Shown here: positions 31,301 through 40,300 of the stretch, piece by piece
How the letters are laid out: each line of letters opens with the position of its first letter
How positions within the stretch are numbered: position 1 is the first letter of the stretch
Source of the DNA: Pyxidicoccus parkwaysis
GTDB lineage: Bacteria > Myxococcota > Myxococcia > Myxococcales > Myxococcaceae
Reading direction: 5' to 3'
DNA length: 64,000 nt
NCBI RefSeq assembly: GCF_017301735.1
Contig: NZ_CP071090.1
Span: 4,206,001 to 4,270,000, forward strand
Made by a program: the position numbers and the translations under genes
Notes under the pieces: model-generated
The model's database searches: none
Told to the model about the DNA's origin: nothing
The model's input: the letters and a program-made list of their open reading frames with translations, nothing else

Positions 31301-34300
31301 CACAGGCCCACTCTCACCTCGGGGCCCACTCCCATTCCCTTCAAGTGGTGCGCGAGCTGGTTGGCCCGACGGTTCAGCTCCTCGTACGTCAGCCGCTGGC
31401 CCTCGTACTCCACCGCCACCGCCTGCGGTGTCCTGCCCACCTGGGCCTCGAAGAGCTCCGCCAGCGACGCCTCGCGCGGGTAATCGACAGCCTTGCCGCT
31501 CCACTCCTCCACCACCCGGCGCCGCTCGTCCCCGCCCATCAGCGGCAACGCTTCCAGCCGCTGCTCCGGCGTGGCCACCGCCGACTCCAGCAACACCCGC
31601 AGGTGCCCCAGCAGTCGCTCCATCGTCTCCGCTTCGAACAGGTCGCTGTTGTAGTTCACCGCCACTGCGAGCCCGTGCGGTGCCTCTTCCGCCAGGAGCG
31701 ACAGGTCGAACTTCGCCGTCTTCTCCTGCGCGTCCATGCCCTCGAGCGTCAGCTCGCGCAGGCGGACTTCCTTCGTGGGCGTGTTCTGCAGCGTCAGCGT
31801 CACCTGGAACAACGGGCTGCGGCTCAGGTCCCGCTCGGGCTGGAGCTCCTCCACCAGCTTCTCGAACGGCACGTCCTGATGCGCATAGGCCCCCAGCGTC
31901 ACTTCGCGCACCTGCGCCAGGAGCTGGCGGAAGCTCTGTTCCGCCGACAGCCGGGAGCGAAGCACCAGCGTGTTGACGAAGAAGCCGATGAGCCGCTCGG
32001 TCTCCTCGCGCGTGCGGCCCGCGATGGGCGCGCCCACGCTCACGTCATCCTGTCCCGAGTACCTCGACAGCACCCACTGGAACGCCGCCAGCAGCACCAT
32101 GAACGGCGTGGCGCCTTCCTTCTGCGCCAGTGCCTTCACCGCGTTCCAGAGCTTCTCCGGCCACACCACGCTCAGCAGCGCGCCACGGAACGTCTGCATC
32201 GCCGGGCGTGGCTTGTCCGTCGGCAGCTCCAGGGCTCTCGGCGCCCCGGCGAGCTGCCGCTTCCAGTACCCGAGCTGCGTGTCCAGCACCTCGCCCTTCA
32301 ACCAGTCCTGCTGCCAGACGGCGTAGTCACCGTACTGAAGCGGCAGCTCCGGCAGCGCGGGCCGCTCTCCCCGGGCGAGCGCGTCGTAGACCTCCGCCAC
32401 CTCGCGCACGAGGATGCTCATGGACCACTCGTCCGAGACGATGTGGTGCATCCCAAGCACCAACACGTGCGCCTCTGGCGCAAGCCGCAAGAGCGTCGCC
32501 CTCATCAGAGGGCCCCTGCGCAGGTCGAAGGGACGCTGTGCCTCCTCTTCCACCCGGCGCGCGATCTCCGCGTCAGCTTCTCCCTCCAGGTCCACCACCG
32601 CGAAGGCCGTGGTCGGCTCGGGAGAGATGACCTGCACGGGGACGCCTCCTTGGAGGCGGAACGTCGTGCGCAGGGACTCGTGACGGCGCACGAGTTCCTC
32701 GAAGCTCCACTCCAGCGCCCGGACATCCAGCGGCCCCTTGAGCCGCACCACCGCCGGCACGTTGTAGAACGCGCTCCCCGGCTGGAGCTGGGCCAGGAAC
32801 CACAGGCGTTGCTGCGCGAAGGACAGCGGCAGCTCGCGCGTGCGCGGCTGTGCCTTCATCCCGGGCAGCGCGACGTGCCGCCCATGACGCTGTGCCAGGT
32901 CCACGCGGCGCGCCAGCTCGGCCACCGTGGGGGCTTCGAACAGCTCCCGCAGCGCCAGCTCCACGCGGAACGTGGAGCGCACCCTCGATACCAGCTGCGT
33001 CGCCAGCAGCGAGTGTCCACCCAGCTCGAAGAAGCCGTCATGGACGCTGACGCGCTCCACGCCCAGCACACGGCTGAAGAAGCCGGCCAGCATCTCCTCG
33101 GTGGGCGTGCGCGGCGCGACGTACACCTGTTCGGACAGCGTCGCATCCGGCGCAGGCAACGCCTTCCGGTCCACCTTCCCGTTCGCCAGCAACGGGAAGG
33201 ACTCCAGCACCACGAACGCGGAGGGAACCATCGCGGGCGGCAGGCGTCCGGCGAGGAAGGCTCTCGGGTCCACGGTGAACCGCGCATCCGGCGTGGCCAC
33301 TGGCACCACGTACGCGACCAGCCGTGTCCCTCCAGTGCCGTCCTCACCCGCGACGACGGCGGCCTCGCGAACCTCGGGGTGCTCGGCCAGCACGGCCTCC
33401 ACCTCGGCGGGCTCGATTCGGACGCCTCGCACCTTCACCTGGGCATCCAGCCGGCCCAGGAACTCCAGGGTGCCACCCGCGCGCCAGCGCACGCGGTCTC
33501 CCGTGCGGTACAGCCGCGCACCCGGCATCTCGCTGAAGGCGTCCGGCACGAAGCGCTCGGACGTCAGCTCCGGCCGGCCCACGTAGCCTCGCGCCAGTCC
33601 GTCGCCGCCGATGAACAGCTCACCCGGGACACCTTCCGGAACGGGTTGCCACCCGGCGTCCAGCACATACGCCTGCGTATTGGCGATGGGCCTGCCGATG
33701 GGCGCGGTGGGGCCCTCGCCCGGCGAGCCTCCCAGCCACGCGGTCGCATCGACGGTGGTCTCGGTCGGGCCGTAGGCGTTGATGAGCTTCGTTGACGGCA
33801 GTCTCTCGGTCACCCGGCGGACCAGGTCCACGGGCAGCGCCTCGCCTCCAGACACCAGCACGCGCAGTCCCGCCGCGCGCTCCACGTGTTCCTCGTCCAG
33901 GAAGATTCGAAGCTGCGAGGGCACGAGCTGGAGCACCGTGACTCGCTGACGTTCCAGCGTGTCCAGCAGGACGCCGGTGTCGCTGTTCGCCTCGGAGGGC
34001 GGGAGCACCACCTGCGCGCCGGCCACCAGCGTGGCCAGCACTTCCGGCACGGCGGCATCGAAGCCCACCGAAGCCTTCTGCAACACGCGGTCTTCCGTCC
34101 CCAATTCCAGCGCGGAGATGAACCACGCCGTGTGCCGCGCGAGCGCCCGGTGCGACACGAGCACGCCCTTGGGACGGCCCGTGGAGCCGGAGGTGAAGAG
34201 CACATAGGCGGCGTTGTCCGCGAGGACCGCCGGTGCCGCCACGGTGACTTCCGCTGAACCGGGCGTGCCCTCGTCGAGGAACACCACCCGAACATTGCCC

Positions 34301-37300
34301 GGGGGCAACACGTCCTTCAGCGCGTGCTGGGTGAGGAGCACCGCGGGCCGCGCGTCCTCCACCATCAAGGTCAGGCGCTCGCGCGGAGAGTCCGGCTCCA
34401 GCGGCACCCAGGCGCCACCGGCATCGAGGATGGCGAGGAGCCCCACCACCAGCTCGGGCGAGCGGTGAGCGCACAACCCCACGCACACCTCGGGCCCCAC
34501 GCCCAGCCCGCGCAGCCGCGCGGACAGCGCGCGCACCTGCCGCATCAGCTCGGCGTAGGTGAGCTGGCCTCCGTCCCAGCGGAGGGCCACGGCCTCGGGC
34601 AAACGCTCCGCACGGGCCGCGAGCTGCACGGACACCGGGATGTCGCGCGGATATTCGGTATCGGTGTCGTTCCACTGCACCAGGAGCCGGTGCCGCTCCT
34701 CGGCGGACAGCAGCGGCAGGTCGGCCAGTCGCCGCTCCGGCGCCTCCACCGCCGCCTCCAGCAGCATGAGCCAGTGGGAGGCCATGCGCCGGACGGTCGC
34801 CGCGTCGAACAGGTCGACGTTGTATTCGAAGACACCCGCGAAGCCGTCGGGCTGCTCCTCCAAGGCCAGGGTGAGGAAGAACTTCGCCGCGCCGATCTCC
34901 GCCTCCACCGGTCGCAAGTTGAGCCCGGGCAGCGAGCGCTCCGGCATGGGCGTGTTCTGCAGGGAGAACATCACCTGGAACAACGGCGCGTGGCTCAGGC
35001 TGCGCGTGGGGTGCAATTCCTCCACGAGCCGCTCGAAGGGCACGTCCTGGTGGGCATAGGCGCCCAGGGCCGCGTCCCGGACCTGCCCGAGCAGCGCCAG
35101 GAACGACTTTTCCCCGGACGGGCGCGCACGCAGCGCCAGCGTGTTGACGAAGAAGCCGATGAGCCCCTCCGTCTCCGCGCGAGTGCGGCCCGCCACCGGC
35201 GTTCCGACGACGAGGTCGTCCTGTCCCGAGTAACGGGCGAGCAGTGCCTGGAAGCCCGCGAGGAGCACCATGAACGGAGTGGCGCCGTCCCGCTGCGCCA
35301 GCGCTTTCACCGCGTGGGAGAGGGCTCGCGGCAGGTGGACAGGGACGTTGGCGCCACGGAAGGTCTGCACGGAGGGCAGCGGCCGGTCCGTGGGCAGCGA
35401 GAGGACTTGCGGCGCCCCTTCGAGCTGCTGCCGCCACCAGTCGAGCTGGCTCCGCAACGCGCCGCTCTCCAGCCACGCGCGCTGCCACGCTGCGAAGTCC
35501 GCGTATTGCACCTCGAGCTCGGGCAGCGGTGAGGGCTGTCCCTGACTGAAGGCCGCGTACAGCGCGGCGAACTCGCGGACGATGACTCCGAGCGACCACC
35601 CGTCCGAGACGATGTGGTGCATGTTCGCGAGCAGGATGTGCTCCTGGTCGGAGCGCTTCAGGACGCGGGTGCGCAGCAGGGGTCCACTGCCGAGATCGAA
35701 GGGACGGAGCGCCTCCTCGCGGATGAGGCGGTGCACCGTGGCCTCGCTCTCCTCGGGAGGCAGGGTGGAGAGGTCGACGAGCGCGAACGGGAGCACCGCT
35801 TGCTGCGAGACGAGCTGCACGGGCGAGCCGCCCTCGGTGCGGAACGTCGTGCGCAGCACCTCGTGCCGGCGCACCAGCTCGCGGAGGCTGCGCTCCAGGG
35901 CATCCACGTGGAGCAGGCCGGTGAGCCGGACCGCCATCGGAATGTTGTAGAAGGGGCTGCCCGGTTCGAGTTGGTCGAGGAACCACAGGCGCTGCTGCGC
36001 GAACGACAAGGGCATCGTGCCCGTGCGCGGAACGCGCTTCAGCGGCGGAGCCTGATTCTCCGGGGCACTGCCACGCATCTCCTCCAGGCGCCGCGCCAGC
36101 TTCTCAATGGTGGGGGCCTCGAAGATGTCCCGCAGCGGCACTTCCACCCGGAAGGCCTCACGCACGCGCGAGACCAGCTGCGTGGCGAGCAGCGAGTGCC
36201 CGCCCAGCTCGAAGAAGTCCCCGTGGAGGCCGACCTGCTGAACGTTCAGCACCTCCGAGAAGATGGCCGCGAGCTTCTGCTCCGCCTCGGTGCGCGGAGC
36301 CTCGAAGCCCTCCGTCTTCGTCGTGCGGGTGTCAGGCGCGGGCAGGGCCTTGCGGTCCACCTTGCCGTTGGGCGTCAGCGGCAGCGTGTCCAGCACCACG
36401 AAGGCCGACGGCACCATGTACTCCGGCAACCGCTGCTTCACGTGCGTGCGCAGGGTGGCCACGTCGAGGGTGACGTCCTCGTCATGCGTCACGTACGCGA
36501 CGAGGCGCTTGCCCTCGCTGCCGTCCTCCCGTGCGATGACGACGACCTCGTTGACCGCCGGATGTTGCGCCAGCGTCGTCTCCACCTCACCCAGCTCGAT
36601 GCGGAAGCCACGCACCTTCACCTGCGTGTCGCGGCGGCCCAGGAACTCCAGCGTCCCGTCCGCGCGCCAGCGCACCACGTCGCCCGTGCGGTACAGCCGC
36701 TCGCCCTTCCCGAAGGGGCTGGGCACGAAGCGCTCCGCCGTCAGCTCGGGCCGGCTCACGTATCCGACCGCGAGGCCTTCGCCTCCCACGTACAGCTCGC
36801 CCGGCACGCCTGCGGGAACGGGCTGCAGGGTGCTGTCCAGCACGTACGTCTGCGTGTTGGTGATGGGCCGGCCGATGGGCACCGAGGCACTCAGCTCCCG
36901 CGGGCCTTCCATGCGGTGGCACGCGGAGAACGTCGTGTTCTCCGTCGGGCCGTAGCCGTTGATGAGCACGCCCCCTGCCGCGAGTCGCTCGTGCACGCGG
37001 CCCACCGGCAGCACGTCACCACCGGCCAGCAGTTGCTTCACTCCCGCCAGCGCCTCGGGCTGCCTCGCCTGCATCTGCTCGAAGAGGGCGGCCGTCAGCC
37101 ACAGTGACGTGATTCCCGCATCGCCCAGCACATGGCCCAGCTCCTCCAGCGAGGGCGCCCCGGCCGGGTACACCACCAGCTTCGCGCCATGCAGCAGCGC
37201 GCCCCAGAGCTCCAACGTCGAGGCATCGAAGGAGATGGGCGCGAGCTGCAGCCACACCTCTTCCGGTCCGAAGCTCGCGTAGTCCGTGCCCAGCACCAGC

Positions 37301-40300
37301 CGCGACACCGCGCGGTGCGGCACGCCCACGCCCTTCGGACGTCCCGTGCTTCCCGACGTGAACATCACGTACGCCAGGTTGTCGCCACCCACCCGCGAAG
37401 GCAGGTTGCGGTCCGGCTGGCGCACGATGACTTCCCACTGCGTGTCCACGCAGAAGACCGGCTCGCTGCTGTCGGCGATATCATCCGCGAACCGCTCCTG
37501 GGCCACGAGCAGCGCGACTCCCGCCTCGCGCTTCATCCAGGACAGGCGGTCCAGCGGGTAGCTCGCGTCCAGCGGCACGTACACGCCGCCGGCCTTGAGG
37601 ATGCCCAGCACGCTCACCACCAACTCCAGCGAGCGCTCCACGCACAGGCCCACTCTCACCTCGGGCCCCACTCCCATTCCCTTCAGGTGGTGCGCGAGCT
37701 GGTTCGCCCAGCGGTTCAGCTCGGCGTACGTGAGGTGCTGGCCTTCGTACGACACCGCCACCGCGTCCGGCGTCTTCAGCACCTGCGCTTCGAACAGCTC
37801 CGGCAGCGACTGCTCACGCGGGTACTCCGCCCGGCGGCCGCTCCACTCGCCCACCACGCGCCGCTGCTCCTCGGCGTCCATGAGCGGCAATTCCCACAGC
37901 CGCTGCTCCGGCCGGGCCACCGCCGACTCCAGCAGCACCCTCAGGTGCCCGAGCATCCGCTCCATCGTCCCGACGTCGAACAGGTCGCTGTTGTAGTTGA
38001 CCAGCGCCACCACGCCGGCCTCCATCTCCTCCACCACCAGCGACAGGTCGAACTTCGACGTCTTCTCCTCCGCCTCCATCCCCTTGAGCGTGAGCCCCTG
38101 CAGGCGGACTTCCGCCCCTGGCGTGTTCTGCAGCGTCAGCGTCACCTGGAACAGAGGGCTGCGGCTCAGGTCCCGCTCGGGTTGCAGCTCCTCCACCAGC
38201 TTCTCGAAGGACACGTCCTGGTGCGCGTACGCGCCGAGCGTCACCTCACGCACCTGGGCGAGGAGCTCGCGGAACGTCTGGCTGGCCGACAGTCGCGAGC
38301 GCAGCACCAGCGTGTTGACGAAGAAGCCAATCAGCCCCTCCGTCTCCGAGTGCGAGCGGCCCGCGATGGGCGCGCCCACGCTCACGTCCTCCTGCCCGGA
38401 GTAGCGCGAGAGCACCGTCTGGAACGCCGCCAGCAGCACCATGAACGACGTGGCGCCCTCGCGGCGTCCGAAGGACTCCACGTCGCGCCAGAGCGCCTTC
38501 GGCCACATCACGAGCCGGTTCGCGCCCCGGAACGTCTGCGTCGCCGGGCGCGGCCGGTCCGTGGGCAACTCCAGTGCGTGCGAGGCCCCGGTGAGCTGCT
38601 TGCGCCAGTACGCGAGCTGCGCGTCCAGCACCTCGCCCTTCAGCCACTCGCGCTGCCACACCGCGTAGTCCGCGTACTGCACCGGAAGCTCCGGCAGCGG
38701 CGACGGCTGGTCATGGGAGAGCGCCTCATAGAGCGCGGCCACCTCGCGCACGAGGACGCCCATGGACCAGTAGTCCGACACGATGTGGTGCATGACGAGC
38801 ACCAGCACGTGGTCCTGTGCGTTCAGCTTCAGCAGCGTCGTGCGCAGCAGCGGGCCACGCTCGACGTCGAACGGGCGCCGCACCTCCTCCTCGGCCCGAG
38901 CCTTCGCCGCAGCCTCACGCGCGTCCTCCGGCAGCGCGCCAAGGTCCGCGAGCTCCAGCGGCACCTGGCCCTCTGGTGCGATGACCTGCACGGGCGAGCC
39001 GGCCTCGGAACGGAACGTCGTGCGCAGGGACTCATGCCGGCGTACCAGCTCCGCGAAGCTCCGCTCCAGCGCGCCCACGTCCAGGGCGCCCGTCAGCCGC
39101 ACGGGGGCCCACAGGTTGTACGACGTGTTCGCCGGGTCCAACTGCGCGAGGAACCACAGTCGCTGCTGAGCGAAGGACAGCGGCGCGACACCGTCCCGGG
39201 CCGTCCGCTTCAGCGGCGGAGCCAGGACGCCTGCCAAGGCCACCGCGCGCGCCACGCGCTCGGCCAGGGCCGCCACCGTGGGAGACTCGAAGACGTCGCG
39301 CAGCGGCAGGTCCACCCGGAACGCCTCACGCACGCGCGCGACGAGCTGCATCGCCAGCAGCGAGTGTCCGCCGACCTCGAAGAAGTTGTCGTGCAGGCCC
39401 ACCGATTCGAGGCGCAGCACCTCCGCCCAGAAGCCGGCGATCATCTGCTCCACTGGCGTGCGCGGCGCGACGAACGCCTCGCGGCGTGACTCCCGTTGCG
39501 CCTCCGGCGCGGGCAGGGCCTTGCGGTCCACCTTGCCATTCGGAAGCAGCGGCAGCCGCTCCAGCACCACCACCGCCTGCGGCACGAGGAAGCGCGGGAG
39601 CCGCTGCTCCAGCGCCGCGCGGACCTCGCCTCCCTCCAGCGCCCTGCCCTCCACGGGCACCACGTACGCGACGAGTCGCTTGTCGCCCGGCGCGTCCTCA
39701 CGCACCGCCACCAGCGCTTCACGCACGCCGGGCTGCCCGAGCAGCGCCGACTCGACCTCGCCCGGCTCGATGCGGTGGCCGCGAATCTTGACCTGCGTGT
39801 CCCCGCGCCCGAGGTACTCCAGCGTCCCGTCCCGCCTCCAGCGTGCCTTGTCTCCCGTGAAGTACAGGCGCGCGCCATCTCCGAAGGGGTCTGGCACGAA
39901 GCGCTCCGCCGTCAGCTCCGTGCGGCCCAGGTAGCCACGGGCCAGGCCCTCGCCTCCGACGTACAGCTCGCCCACCACGCCCGGGGGCACCGGCTCCAGC
40001 TCGCCGTCCAGCACGTACACACGCACGTTCTTCAGCGGGCTGCCGATGGCGACCTCGCGGCCGGCATCCTCCGCTCCGGCCTGCCGCGCCAGGTCCACCG
40101 ACGTGGCCACCGCCGTCACCTCGGTGAGGCCGTAGGTGTTGAGCAGCGGCACCGCTGCGCCTACGCGACGGCGCCACTGCGCCACGCGCTCGGGCACGGC
40201 GCGCTCGCCGCCAATCACGACCCACTTGAGGCTCGCGGGGAGCTTCGCCTTGCCCGCGTCGAGACTCGCCGTGACTTCGTGCCAGAAGGCCGTGGGCAGG

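Noticed and set aside
13500-32870. Regularly spaced DNA repeats that could suggest a CRISPR or mobile array
   Set aside because: The period is about 3.2 kb and the repeats are in-frame copies of NRPS domains.
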